Of a stretch of 64,000 nucleotides of DNA, positions 1-10,090 are shown piece after piece. Numbering within the stretch: position 1 is the stretch's first letter; each line of letters begins with the position of its first letter. Source of the DNA: Adiantum capillus-veneris (taxonomy: Eukaryota; Streptophyta; Polypodiopsida; Polypodiales; Pteridaceae). A program made the translations under genes and the position numbers. The notes beneath the pieces are model-generated. The model was not told the origin of the DNA, did no database searches, and saw only the letters and a program-made list of their open reading frames with translations. The stretch is taken from positions 16,304,912 to 16,368,911 of the forward strand of contig CM043965.1 in assembly GCA_014529385.2 (NCBI GenBank), written 5' to 3'.

Positions 1-223
1 ACATTATGAATCTACTACCTCAATTCTAACACCTTATCACAGAGAAAACACAATACCTTTCAACACCTTATTAACAAAAAAATACATTGCAGCAAAACAA
101 AATCCTTCTCAACACACACACCTTCCTTCTCTACCTTTCCTACATTTCAAAATGAATCACAAAGCATCACAGAGTGCCATTCAAGCTTAGTGTAGGGCAT
201 TTCCTTGGCAACGGCGCCAAAAA
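1..223 (-). mobile_element. Ty3/gypsy leader with tRNA-Asp primer-binding site (partial element)
   Basis: Read on the minus strand, this is the internal sequence directly downstream of the LTR at 224-845. At 207-219 the minus strand reads TGGCGCCGTTGCC, which is complementary to the 3' end of plant tRNA-Asp and is the usual primer site of several plant Ty3/gypsy lineages. The rest is leader without an open frame, and the element continues beyond the left edge of the window. Confidence 0.7.
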
Positions 224-456
224 TGTGCGCATCTGTCGTACGTGTCAATGCAAGGGACTTGCCGATACACTATGTGCGAGCCAAAAATGGCTCTAAGCAC
301 ACAACTAGACTAATCTAGCAAGCTCAAGAGAGCAAGGGTGTTTCACTCACCGCCCTACGCTCTCCTTCGTGGAGGATTTCTCGCTGCAAAGAAGAAGGAG
401 CCGCCGCTGCGCCGCGCTCAACCGCTTCACTACAGATGTGCTATCGTCGCAATGCT

Positions 457-537
<81 letters not shown>

Positions 538-845
538 GCATACACACACAAGGAGATGAAGAAGAAGAGAATGGAGATGGAGCAAGAGCACTCTTCAATT
601 GCACAAATGAAAGAATGAGGTATTTTAGGTTTAGATTGACTTTTATATGGGCTTGCCCATTCACATTTGGGTGCCCACACTTAGCCAATCTTACCCAAAC
701 ATTATAGGTTCCAGTTTTAGAGTGCGCCTCTCATCGACGATCACTCTTAACCATTTCTATTGGACCGACAAGCCCGGTACCTGACTCTACCAAATAAATA
801 ATATGGCCTCTATCGTAGGTGATAGGAATGTCATGAGGGTTAACA
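224..845 (-). mobile_element. 5' LTR of a minus-strand gypsy element (Asp-PBS family)
   Basis: On the minus strand the segment starts TGTTAACCCTCATG and ends GCGCACA, with the primer site right after it. A second copy of the same LTR lies on the plus strand at 32646-33231, so both ends are set by comparison. The LTR carries a long CT/GA microsatellite at 460-534 that is much shorter and partly GT in the other copy. It interrupts a copia fragment at 846, within the first codons of that element's gag. Confidence 0.8.
460..534. repeat. (CT)n microsatellite inside gypsy LTR
   Basis: About 37 uninterrupted CT units, followed by a short (AC)n tract. It creates serine/leucine and arginine/glutamate repeat frames on both strands that are not genes. 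Confidence 0.98.
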
Positions 846-1510
846 GGTAATTGTCCCCAACCAATCTATCCTCAGCAGAGCAAACATCTTGAACACATCT
901 GTGTTGTTGTCTGCCATGGTAAATGTTGCACATGATGTGAAAATTGCCCAAAATGAGGAGAAATGAAGCGAAAACAACACTTGCTATATAGCACAAGCTG
1001 TAGAAGCCTACATGTAAGGGACCTGTTATGCAAAAAACAACACTAACAAAAAATTTGCACAAAATGACAAAATAGCATGTATAGTACTGCCTGTAGGGAA
1101 ACGGAAGACGAAATGAGCCTGAATCAAAAATTTGAGCAGATGAGCTCTACGATCTCACCTAGAATATTTGTTGACCTACGGATGCTCGCCAAAGCTCACA
1201 AAAACTGGAGAAAGTGAGCAAGTGTGTGCTGGAGCTGCTGGCGTCTAATCTTGGGAGGACGCAAACTGCTCTGATACCAATTGTTGGAATCAAGGTTACA
1301 TGAAAACACACACAGCTTGGAGAAGATGAAGGAAGATCAAGGCACACAGTACAGAGTGTATTACTTAGTGTGCAATGTAAAGATAAGACATCCCTAGAGT
1401 GATGGGTGTATATACAATGCACGAAGAAAAAAACCTCCTAGTGAGGGAAAAAATGCCCTGGCGGTCCTAAGTGTGTTCACACACATCACTACTACATGTA
1501 TATGGTAACA
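846..1510 (-). mobile_element. Copia-A: 5' LTR, primer site, leader and gag start (truncated copia)
   Basis: Reverse-complement copy of the start of the Copia-1 family. The LTR is 1282-1510 (minus strand TGTTACCATATAC to CCAACA) and the initiator-Met primer site TGGTATCAGAGC is at 1268-1279. The leader follows, then the first about 25 gag codons matching Copia-1 gag until the sequence stops at 846, where the gypsy LTR begins. Everything downstream of gag codon about 25 is missing from the window. Confidence 0.85.
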
Positions 1511-2938
1511 CTCGCCATCAACATAGTCCAAGAGCCATGGACAATCTCTCCAAGAATCCTTGCATGGAGCTTGTCTGTCCACTTGTTTGGATAGATCCTA
1601 GTCTCCTCTCTCTCCGACTCCATCCATGCATCAATAGGATAGTCGAGGTATAGGTATTGCAAGCTTCTTTTGAGGGTGCCCACCAACCATCTACAACATA
1701 CAATATTGACTACATCGATCAAAACATATAACATTGATCATATATACTCATAAAACATAATAGTTAAATGTTGATTGACTTCCACTCACATATGCTTTAC
1801 AAAAGTGATCCTCGTGGAAAGCTTGCATTGCCTCTTCAAGAGATAGACCGCAATCACATGCAACACATACATGGAGCTTCTTCACTTCTACTGAATTTCT
1901 TCACTCCATCTTCTCCGCCAAGCTCAATACATCTTTGCACAAGAAGCATTAGCAACAATGCACTCATATATGTCACCGTTCTCAAATATTATTGTACTCA
2001 CCTTTTCAACTACCACCAATACTAGTCACTGCATCATTTCTCTTAGCCAATATGTTCACTAAACAACAATGCCTAGAATTTGGAGATGATATAACATCAA
2101 AGTAATTTGCAAAAAAATAATCACAAGATCAAAAGTAAAGTATACTCACTCCGTAGGACTGATATGTGCATGTGCAAGCTTAGATACTATAAAGGGGGTC
2201 ATTTTGCACCCCTTCTCTTCCCAACCCACAAAAGAAATGCACCTTTGAAAGAAATATGTTCCATTCTTTAAATTATCGATGAAAGAATTTCTAACCCCTT
2301 CCAAACAAAGAAGTTCTCCATATCATTTAAAGCCATGGCATAGCTTGCTTTGTATTTCTCTTAGAAGTACTCCCTTCATAAGGAAAAATATGAACCCCAA
2401 AAGGTCCTTGTAAGGATCCCTAATTTTAAGGGACTAAGGCTAAAAATGTGTGTGATTTAGGAGACAAGGCCATTGAATGAGGGTATTCTCATAGGCTTTT
2501 TTTAAGGTTGTCATAGGCTTTCTGTAGGTTGAAATAGAGGCTAGGGAGGGAGGATAGGTACATTTACTCTCTACCCAAAAGAGTGGTGGCCCTTATGAAA
2601 ATAACTACCCTCCTCCCCTTTCTTTTGCCACATCATCAAGGGCGTCCATAACCCCAATCCAAAAAATCACTTTTAACAAAAAAACAACCAAATAGACCTC
2701 ATTTTTACTCAAAACTTCTCCCCAACCTATATGTATACCAAAAAATCAAATTTTTCTCTCAAAATCTCACTACTAGACCTGCACAATGTCAAACTTCCCA
2801 CCTTTTTTTATTTCCCTCCAAAATCACTCCCCTCTCTCTCACTCATCTCCCTCTCTCTTCTCTCTCCTACTTTTCAGCACACACTCTTCCTCCTTCCCTC
2901 TCCTTGTTGTTGCAGGTCCACTCCATAGCTTTGTTGCA

Positions 2939-2940
<2 letters not shown>

Positions 2941-2968
<28 letters not shown>
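2941..2968. repeat. poly-C tract (28 C)
   Basis: Twenty-eight consecutive cytosines next to CT-rich sequence. The length may be inexact because long homopolymers are prone to sequencing error. Confidence 0.9.
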
Positions 2969-2971
<3 letters not shown>

Positions 2972-3145
2972 CTCACTCCATAGCCCTCCTCTCCACTCCG
3001 TAGCTCTCCTGCATCTCTCCACTCTGTAGCTCTGCTATGCAGCTCTCCATCCCATATCTCTCCACTCCATAGCTCACCTCTCCACTGAGCTCTCCACTCT
3101 GTAGCTCTGTTGCATCTCTCCATCCCATAGCTCTCTTGCTTGAGG
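2969..3145. repeat. Minisatellite of CTCCACTC(C/T)RTAGCTCT-like units
   Basis: Imperfect repeats of about 20-35 bp sharing 'TCTCCACTC' and 'ATAGCTC/GTAGCTC' cores, starting right after the C28 tract. In one minus-strand frame they give repeated 'ELQSGE' and 'SYGVER' strings, explained by the DNA repeat rather than by selection on protein. Confidence 0.75.
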
Positions 3146-3875
3146 CCAGCTTTATTTCCCTTGCCATGGAGCTAAATGACATTACAAATGTAATGGAAAT
3201 GGCCTATGAACATTGAGAATAGTGGAATTAAGAAAACGGTAGTGAGCATTTTTATGAGACTAATTTGAGAAAATAGAGGGTGAACTTGATTAGAGATAGC
3301 AACATAGCCATTATACTTGATTAACTTTGCATGAACAATACTTTTCAAGAGAGAGAATTACAGAACTTGACAACAATTGAGGACCGAATTTGTGTGGAGC
3401 CGGTCCCCCCTCCAAAAGGCTTTTGTATTATAGTTTTCTCCCATAAAGAGAGACTTGGTACAATACAAGCTTTATGTTCCTTAAAACCTTGATGGTGCAA
3501 TGAAGATAGAGAGCTTCATGCACCACAATTATGCCCGTAAATTGGCTAAATGAAACCATTAACTTGTTCTTGGCCTCAGTCCCAAGACCTCAAACACCTT
3601 CAAAGGTGGAGAGAGCTAGCAGGGAATGAGGGTAGGGAAGAGGAAGAAGAAGCACGCTTACAAGAAAGAAATAGTTCCTTACTTATCATTACTCTTGTTG
3701 CTTAGCATAGCATAATAGAATAGTAATGATGATGAAGAAGATGGCAAGCTTAAGCATTGAAGCATGGCTCTTGGTTGGATTTGCATTCCATAGCCAAGAG
3801 TGTTGGTGTAGGCTCTCAACTTCTCAACAAGCTTGGTTAAGGAGATGAAGTTCTTGCACTTAGCACCTCACACAA

Positions 3876-3878
<3 letters not shown>

Positions 3879-3909
<31 letters not shown>
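3879..3909. repeat. (GT)n microsatellite
   Basis: About 15 GT units inside the solo-LTR-like copy. The other copy has only a short GTGTGTGTG run at the matching place. Confidence 0.95.
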
Positions 3910-3912
<3 letters not shown>

Positions 3913-4395
3913 GTGTATATCTTGCAAGCAAGCCCCCTAGTTGCTTGGGTCGACCCCCTCTTTTAGCTCATGCTTGTAGCTCATTGGCTTTCTCAAGCCT
4001 AGACAATCACAAGTCTTGGTCACACGTAGCAAAAGAGGTAGACTTTGGACAAGTGTCCTCCTTTCCCCTTTGAAAGAGAGGGCTTGATAAATGCGTAAAC
4101 AATTAATTTAATTAGCTAAATTCTTATTGACCTCTCTAAGAGTCAACCAATAGGCTTTAGACACACCATGAGAGCGACCTAGCTAGGGGCTTGACATGTG
4201 TCCCTTTTGCCTATTTGAGCAAGGGGTGCCCTTTGGGTGAGGGAGTAGTCACTCAACCCCGCCCCCTACTCTCATGGCTGGCCCTCTCCTTTGTTGGCAT
4301 TGGTTTGACTTTCAAGCCCTCAAGCACCTTGGCCCCCAACATGCTTAAGCACCTCAAGCACCTTTGTCACAAGCATGGGATTAGCAAGTAAATGG

Positions 4396-4396
<1 letters not shown>

Positions 4397-4461
<65 letters not shown>
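4397..4461. repeat. (CT)n microsatellite
   Basis: About 32 CT units inside the solo-LTR-like copy, absent from the homologous insert at 21959-23545. Confidence 0.97.
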
Positions 4462-4463
<2 letters not shown>

Positions 4464-4887
4464 GCCCCTAACCTCAAGGGCTTGCCCCCTCCTTGTAGGG
4501 ATTTGGGTTTGACTTCAAGCATAAGCCTAGCTTAACCATGCACCTTAGTTATCAAGCATCTCAAGAACTTTAATCATCAAGAAAATCAAGCATAGGCCTA
4601 GCTTAACCTAAGGTCTAAGGATTTTTAACACTAACCTTTGGAGCTCTTTAATGAAGCTAACCCTAAGGTCTTTCAAGGTCCATTATGCAAACATTGTTCT
4701 TCAGTAGAACATCTCCTTGTGAGCCCTTGCTGAGATGGAACCATCTCCTTTTGGCCCCTTGTTGAGCTTGACCTAAAAACATATATCTATATTCTAGCTC
4801 TTGTTTCCTTTTTTCTTTCCCATATTAAATGATCATTTTAACATGAGAAAATCATTTAAGTGAAGCTAGATATTAGATTTTATGACA

Positions 4888-5650
4888 AAAAACCTCCCAT
4901 CCACAGAAAGATTGCCAAGTTCAAAAACGGTCTCTACATGTTAGGTTGCCAAAGGACTTTGCGTCCTCAAAGCGTCATTGCAAACTGCACAACAACGCCG
5001 TGGTGTAGGTCACACCAATGTGGACCTTTGGTTACATGGTTGCATCTACCCTAATGATCCAGCCATCAATGTATATCCAACATTCAATAGCCTTGCTTCA
5101 TGCTTACAATATGTAGGTAGAGGGGAGCAAGGTCTTCTTGGATACTGCAACAGATTGTCGACTATTGGAGATGATAGCACACAATGGTCTTTGCATCAAT
5201 GTCAACTTCTTTCCCATACCACTAGTGGATTGCACAAAAGGATCGTTCATACAGAGGAGGAAGTGGAAACTCTTAAGCTACATGTGGAATAGAAGAATGC
5301 TAAGATTGTGAAGCTTGAAGATAAGATCTTGCATCTTAAAAAGACACCCTTAGGTGCAAGGGAACATAAGAGGAGATTCTCAGCCATAAAGACTTTATCC
5401 CCCAAAGGTGGTGCTTGAAAAAGAAGGGCTACAGCTACAAGGTGCATTTTGCTATGCTCCATTCTGTGCTTTAAGTTGCTTCTATGGTAATGTTTTTGTC
5501 ACTTCTTTTAGGAATTTTATCCAAGAGCTGTGTGGTGGCTACAACCAAGAGGACCGCATCCATTTGTTGATTTTGTGCCTCCAGAATCGGATGTTGTAAC
5601 CCTTCTACGAGCACCAAATTCATAACATTTAAACAATGTTGTTACAAAGA
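4888..5650 (+). pseudogene. Decayed coding-like segment with coiled-coil stretch, upstream of PPR remnant
   Basis: An open stretch at 4978-5292 (104 codons) continues past one stop into about 45 more codons. Its end is rich in charged and leucine residues in a heptad-like order ('EEEVETLKLHVE', then 'KIVKLEDKILHLKK'), which suggests a coiled coil. I do not recognise the family. It lies on the same strand just upstream of the PPR remnant and could be its degraded 5' part, but it could also be separate debris. Confidence 0.3.
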
Positions 5651-6798
5651 AGGTGATGTGAAAGTTTTCAAATCTTGTGAGTGATGTTGATGTACAGAAG
5701 GCTTGTGTTGAAGTGGGAATTAGTACTAAGGGCTACATTGCCTTATATAGTCTCCTTAAGAATGCTTTAAGGGAAAGAGGAATTATTGAAAAAAAATCCT
5801 ATACCACTTAAGGCCAATCTTGCTAAGAAGGCCTCGAGCAAGGATGTGTACTTTCAAATAGGGGTTTGCACATAGACGAGATAATGCCTTCATCCATCTT
5901 TACCAAGCGGTCAAAAGGAGTAAGGAAGTGTACCAATGCAAACGTAGATGCAGACAGATAAGATATGCCCAACATGGTTGTGGCAAGGAATCTATGGGAT
6001 GTTTAACTCCATACATATGAAGGCCTCTCTCTAGATGCATTCACCTATGCTTGCACCTTGAAGTAGTGCTTGGTAATGCTTTGATCAATATGTATGTCGA
6101 ATGTGGTAGCCTTGCAAAAGCACATTTCTAAGCATCCTCTTTGGCTTTAGGAGGTCATGTCTCTTGGAGTGCATTGATTTCAAGATATGCCCTCAATCAC
6201 CTATGCTTGCACCATGAAGGCATGTGTCCTTACTCTGAAACTTCAAGTGGGTGAGATTTTGCACATAGACACAGGATGTGTACTTTCAAATAGGGGTTTT
6301 CACATAAACGAGATAATGCCTTCATCCATCTTTACCAAGCGGTCAAAAGGAGTAAGGAAGTGTACCAATGCAAGCGTAGATGCAGACAGATAAGATATGC
6401 CCAACATGGTTGTGGCAAGGAATCTATGGGATGTTTAACTCCATACATAGGAAGGCCTCTCTCTAGATGCATTCACCTATGCTTGCACCTTGAAGTAGTG
6501 CTTGGTAATGCTTTGATCAATATGTATGTCGAATGTGGTAGCCTTGCAAAAGCACATTTCTAGGCATCCTCTTTGGCTTTAGGAGGTCATGTCTCTTGGA
6601 GTGCATTGAGTTCAAGATATGCCCTCAATCACCTATGCTTGCACCATGAAGGCATGTTTCCTTACTCTGAAACTTCAAGTGGGTGAGAGTATCACACAGA
6701 GATTAATAGTTAGGAATGATTAGAGAAACATGTTGTGCTTACAATGATTTGTTTGATATGTATGCCAAATGTGGAGCCGTATGAAAGCACAAAAAGTT
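5651..6798 (+). pseudogene. PPR-like pseudogene, 5' part, with 432-bp tandem duplication
   Basis: Frames broken by stops and shifts still carry pentatricopeptide-repeat phrases: 'YAQHGCGKE', 'FTYACTLK', 'NALINMYVECGSLAKAHF' and 'DMYAKCGAV'. PPR proteins are plant organelle RNA-binding proteins. The stretch 5841-6272 is repeated as 6273-6688 with few changes, so PPR phrases appear twice. A preceding segment near 5690-5800 reads 'GYIALYSLLKNALRERGI' and is not PPR-like to me. The copy is cut at 6798 by Copia-1 inside a 'MYAKCG' motif and resumes at 11934. No start codon or complete frame survives. Confidence 0.65.
5841..6688. repeat. 432-bp direct tandem duplication
   Basis: Unit one 5841-6272 and unit two 6273-6688 both start AGGATGTGTACTTTCAAATA and end near CTTCAAGTGGGTGAGA. 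Only scattered substitutions separate them, so the duplication looks younger than the pseudogene it sits in. Confidence 0.9.
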
Positions 6799-7023
6799 TG
6801 TTACCATATACATGTGGTAGTGATGTGTGTGAGCACACTAGGACCGCTGGGGCATTTTTTCCCTCTTTAGGAGTTTTTTCCCCCGAGCATTGTATATACG
6901 CCCTCACTCTAGGGCTATCTATCTTTTCATTGCACAATAAGTAACACATTCTCTATTGTGTGCCTTGAGCTTTCTTCCTCTTCTCCAAGCTGTGTGTGTT
7001 TCTCTGCAACCCTAATTCCAACA
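6799..7023 (+). mobile_element. Copia-1 5' LTR
   Basis: 225 bp, TG...CA, directly followed by the primer site. It contains a TATA-like string near 6894. Related LTRs occur at 1282-1510 (minus), 11707-11933 and 17080-17307. Confidence 0.93.
6894..6900 (+). promoter_or_regulatory. Candidate TATA box of Copia-1 LTR
   Basis: TATATAC in the middle of the LTR, kept in the other complete LTR copies of the family as GTATATACGCCC. Position and conservation suit an LTR core promoter, but no transcript evidence is available. Confidence 0.45.
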
Positions 7024-7025
7024 AT

Positions 7026-7037
7026 TGGTATCAGAGC
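7026..7037 (+). other. Copia-1 primer-binding site (initiator-Met tRNA)
   Basis: TGGTATCAGAGC, the standard plant copia primer site, two bases after the LTR end. Confidence 0.93.
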
Positions 7038-7376
7038 AGGTTACGGGGCTTAGTCGCCAGCTACTCCAACACACGCCTGCTCACTTTCACTGATTACAGT
7101 GAGGTTTGGTGAGAGTTTGTAGGTCGACAAATATTTTGGGAGTACTCAAAGAGCTCAGTCTGCTCAGATTTTTTATTCGGGCTCATTTCGGCCTCCGTTT
7201 CCACTACAAGCAGGTCTGCACATGCAATTTTGTCATTTTGTGTAGAATTTTTGTCAGTGCCAATTTCTGCATAACAGGTGCCTTACAATCTTCTACGGTT
7301 TGTGCTATATAGCATGTGTTGTTCCCGCTTTGTTTCTCCTATTTTTGGGCAATTCACATCAAGTGCAACATTTACC

Positions 7377-8393
7377 ATGGCTGAAAATAACACAGATGTC
7401 TTCAAGATGTTTGCTGTTGAGGACAGGTTGGATGGGGACAATAACTCTATGTGGGCTTATATGATGCAACACGTTCTTGTGTCAAAGGTCATCTGGAATA
7501 TTGTGCAGCGCATTGATGTACGTCCTTGTTCTGAGGATGTAAGCGATGTTGAGGATGTTGCAGGTCTTGCTACAAGGATTGTTGCTATTAGAGTTGTTTT
7601 GCCTACGACAAAACAAGCTTGTTGGGATGTAAAGGATGCAAAGGCTCATGCATTGATTGCGGTGTCTGTGAAGCGCACCATTGTTCCTCACATCCGTTCA
7701 GCAAAATATACAAAACAGACTTGGGATATTCTAGCAGGTGTTTATGCAAGCCGCAATGAGACTAAAATTTATTTGCTACGTAAACAGCTGGAGTCAAAGA
7801 TTATGCATGAGGAAGACGATATGGAAACTTTTTTTGCTGGTGTCAAGGATATCAATGAGCAGCTTATTTCTGTAGGTGAAGTCATTTCAAATAGTTCCCT
7901 TGTGCAGACTGTTCTTGATGCCTTACCAGATTCTTACCAGACTTTTGTTAGTACTTGGAGACTTATGACCCAAGGAAATCCAGAAGTTGTCAAGTTTGAT
8001 GCATTATGCACATTGCTATTGCAAGAGTCACTTTCCAAAAAAAACACAACTAGGCAGTGTGCAGTTGAACAGGCTTTAATTGCTTCTCAAAGAAAGGGTG
8101 GTAACAGCAATGCAGCCACTTCTTATGGTTTTGTTACGAGTGGCAAACCTTTTGTTCCCAATGCTTCTGCTGGCAACACTTCATCTGGCAATTCTGGTGA
8201 TAAGGGCAAAAAGAAGATGCATTGCCATTATTGTAAATCTAATGATCACTTGATCAAAGAGTGTCCTAAGTTGAAGGCAAAAGAGGCTAAGAAGAAAGAG
8301 GGTGGTTCCACTACAAATGCTGGCTCCACTACAAATGCAACCATTGTTGAGTCTTTTGTAAAAAGAGACTGTAATGCTGATGTTGATGCATAA
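7377..8393 (+). CDS. gag: Copia-1 gag polyprotein segment
   Basis: The open frame runs from the first well-placed ATG (protein start MAENNTDVFKMF) for 338 codons. The same frame extends upstream, but the leader is not gag-like and the related Copia-A copy supports this start. The middle has copia gag phrases such as 'TWDILAGVYASRNETK' and 'VQTVLDALPDSYQTF'. The zinc knuckle near the C-terminus is CHYCKSNDHLIKEC, the CX2CX4HX4C RNA-binding motif of nucleocapsid. It is followed by a lysine- and threonine-rich tail and a stop that separates it from the protease frame. Gag packages element RNA in cytoplasmic particles. Confidence 0.88.
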   Translation: MAENNTDVFKMFAVEDRLDGDNNSMWAYMMQHVLVSKVIWNIVQRIDVRPCSEDVSDVEDVAGLATRIVAIRVVLPTTKQACWDVKDAKAHALIAVSVKRTIVPHIRSAKYTKQTWDILAGVYASRNETKIYLLRKQLESKIMHEEDDMETFFAGVKDINEQLISVGEVISNSSLVQTVLDALPDSYQTFVSTWRLMTQGNPEVVKFDALCTLLLQESLSKKNTTRQCAVEQALIASQRKGGNSNAATSYGFVTSGKPFVPNASAGNTSSGNSGDKGKKKMHCHYCKSNDHLIKECPKLKAKEAKKKEGGSTTNAGSTTNATIVESFVKRDCNADVDA

Positions 8394-8410
8394 AGGGCTT
8401 TTAGCGCAGA

Positions 8411-8947
8411 GTGAACTTACAATCCTGCTTCCATGATGCATGCTTGTCCATTGCTACAGATTCACATGTGTGGTATTTCGATAGTGGTGCTACAAAGCAC
8501 ATTACCTCACATCGTGAATTGTTCACATCTCTCGAGTCTGTCCCTCATGGGAATTCAGTCACTCATGCCAACAATGCCTCTTATCTGGTTCAGGGAGTTG
8601 GAAAGATTGTGCTTACTGCTACAAATGGTAGTTCCTTTACACTTTTTGATGCACTTTATGTACTTGGGATCAAGAAGAATCTCTTGTCTATATCCGCACT
8701 TGCTGGACTTGGACTTGTAGTCAAATTTGTGGATGACAAATGTACAGTTCATGATCTCAGTTTTGGTGATGAAATTGTTGCATCTGGCCTTTTGTTTCAT
8801 TGGTTGTATAAGCTCGCTTTGTATGAAAAGTGTGGACAAAATTTTTCGAATGTTGTTGCAGATTCAAGGGCTATTTTAGATGCAAAACTTTGGCATGCAT
8901 GTTTTGGTCATCTGAATTTTTCCAGTTTGTTGCATGCAAAAACTTGA
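8411..8947 (+). pseudogene. pol: Copia-1 protease and GAG-pre-integrase segment
   Basis: 178-codon frame. 'WYFDSGATKHIT' is the aspartic protease active site with D-S-G-A intact. 'SLISALAGLGL'-type spacing follows, and 'LWHACFGHLNFSSL' is the GAG-pre-integrase zinc-binding motif. The frame is lost at a single-base shift near 8940 before the rest of the integrase zinc finger ('CEGCILGK' in another frame near 8997). It is a broken piece of one polyprotein. Confidence 0.85.
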
Positions 8948-9720
8948 TATGGTTTCTTCCTTGACGCCTCTTGAAGCACCTGTCAAACATGTTTGTGAAG
9001 GCTGTATTTTGGGTAAGATGTAACGTTCAAAGTTTCCAAAGGATGGTTCAGTTAGGGCCACATGCAGGTTGCAGCTTGTGCATAGTGATATTTGTGGGCC
9101 CATGCAAACTCCGTCCTTGGGAAATTACCTTTACTTCATGACATTCATTGATGATTACTCCAGGCATGCATGGGTATTTCCTCTTAAAGCGAAGTCCAAA
9201 GTTTTTATGTGCTTCAAACAATTTCTGGCTATGGCTGAAAATGTCTCGCAATGTACTATGGGCACGTATATGTCTCATGAATTCAATGCATTTCTGGCTA
9301 GTCGTGGGATAAAACACCAATGTATAGTGCCTTATACACCTCAGCAAAATGGTGTTGCTGAGAGGAAAATCAGGTCACTTACGAAAATGGCAGGATGTAT
9401 GGTCAAAAGTCAAGCTTTGCTGCATTCTTTTTGGCTTGAGGCCATCATGTGTGCCACTTATGTACTAAACAGGAGTCCTACAAAAGCTTTGCAGTCTATT
9501 ACTCCACATGAAGCATGGCATGATAGAAAGCCTTCTATTGAGCACATGCGTGTTTTTGGCTGTTTGGCATATGCTTTGGTGCCACAAGACAACGTTGAAA
9601 ATAGGATGATAAGGCTTTCAAATGTATTTTTGTTGGTTATAGTGCCGAAAGCAAAGGTTAGAGGTTGTATCATCCGCAAACAAAACGTATTCTGGTTTCA
9701 CGGGATGTAGTGTTTGTGGA
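8945..9720 (+). pseudogene. pol: Copia-1 integrase (broken)
   Basis: Main open part 9069-9710. Seen: 'HSDICGPM' with the first catalytic Asp, 'FIDDYSRHAWVFPL', and 'TPQQNGVAERK' with the catalytic Glu. The region where copia integrases have their second Asp (usually S-D-N-G-G-E-Y) reads QCTMGTY here, so that Asp is missing. 'HAWHDRKPSIEHMRVFGCLAY'-like sequence marks the C-terminal part. An in-frame stop lies near 9020. It is non-functional as read. Confidence 0.85.
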
Positions 9721-10090
9721 AGATTTTGTTCAACCCTTGCTGTCATGTACTAGAGACAGTAATGTAAGCTCACAGGACATTTATGACACTTTGTGGCCTC
9801 ATTTTGGTGGTGGAAATACGAATGTAAGTTCCAATGAGTCAAATGTATAGCCTCTGGGGGTTTCTGAAAATGTTACAGATCAGCCTATTATTGATGCAGA
9901 TGTACATGATGTACTTGATGAGGAAAGGGCTGAAAATGAACAGGCTAGAGGTATGCCAAAATGGCTGGTGCACACTTTGCGTGACAGTAAATTGGATGCA
10001 CCTTTGTCTAGTCATACTCGTTCAGGCTCTCACCATGCATCTTATGCATCAGATTATTATGCTTTGGCTGTGTCTAGCTTACATGATGTT
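9721..10090 (+). pseudogene. Copia-1 integrase-RT linker
   Basis: The poorly conserved spacer between integrase and RT is open only in short frames. It includes 'RDVVFVEDF', the usual end of the integrase C-terminal domain, and ends in 'PKWLVHTLRDSKLDAP', typical of the stretch just before copia RT. Confidence 0.7.

Larger units (their letters stand above)
1511..3188. other. Unassigned AT-rich sequence, no gene recognised
   Basis: No open frame with recognisable motifs and no LTR boundary. Short frames here are low-complexity or chance. The right part holds pyrimidine-rich sequence, a C28 homopolymer and a CTCCACTC-type minisatellite, listed separately. Confidence 0.5.
3189..4887. mobile_element. 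Solo-LTR-like element, copy 1
   Basis: Homologous along its length to the insert at 21959-23545. Shared landmarks are TGTAA at the start, the stretch 'GGAGCCGGTCCCCCCTCCAAAAGG', cut here to its 20-base core GGAGCCGGTCCCCCCTCCAA (about 3396), and the end TATTAGATTTTATGACA. It has no coding frame, primer site or polypurine tract, so it looks like a solo LTR. Flanks ACAAA and AAAAA are only similar, so the TSD is not certain. It holds (GT)n and (CT)n tracts absent or short in the other copy. Orientation cannot be decided because both ends read TGT...ACA-like on either strand. Confidence 0.7.

Noticed and set aside
207-219. tRNA gene fragment (matches the tRNA-Asp 3' end)
   Set aside because: Only 13 bases at the position expected for a primer-binding site beside an LTR; no cloverleaf. 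The same applies at 39865 and to the initiator-Met matches.
338-707. Open frames of serine/leucine or arginine/glutamate repeats
   Set aside because: Produced entirely by the (CT)n tract in an LTR; open in several frames and on both strands. The same holds for frames at 13577-13984, 17653-17946, 26963-27271 and 50201-50534.
3879-4391. Small frames with CVCVCV or proline/leucine-rich sequence
   Set aside because: They lie in the solo-LTR-like copy, start in a (GT)n tract and have no homologous frame in the second copy.
3189-4887. Perfect target-site duplication for solo-LTR-like copy 1
   Set aside because: Flanks ACAAA and AAAAA differ at one base and are low complexity; not counted as a TSD.
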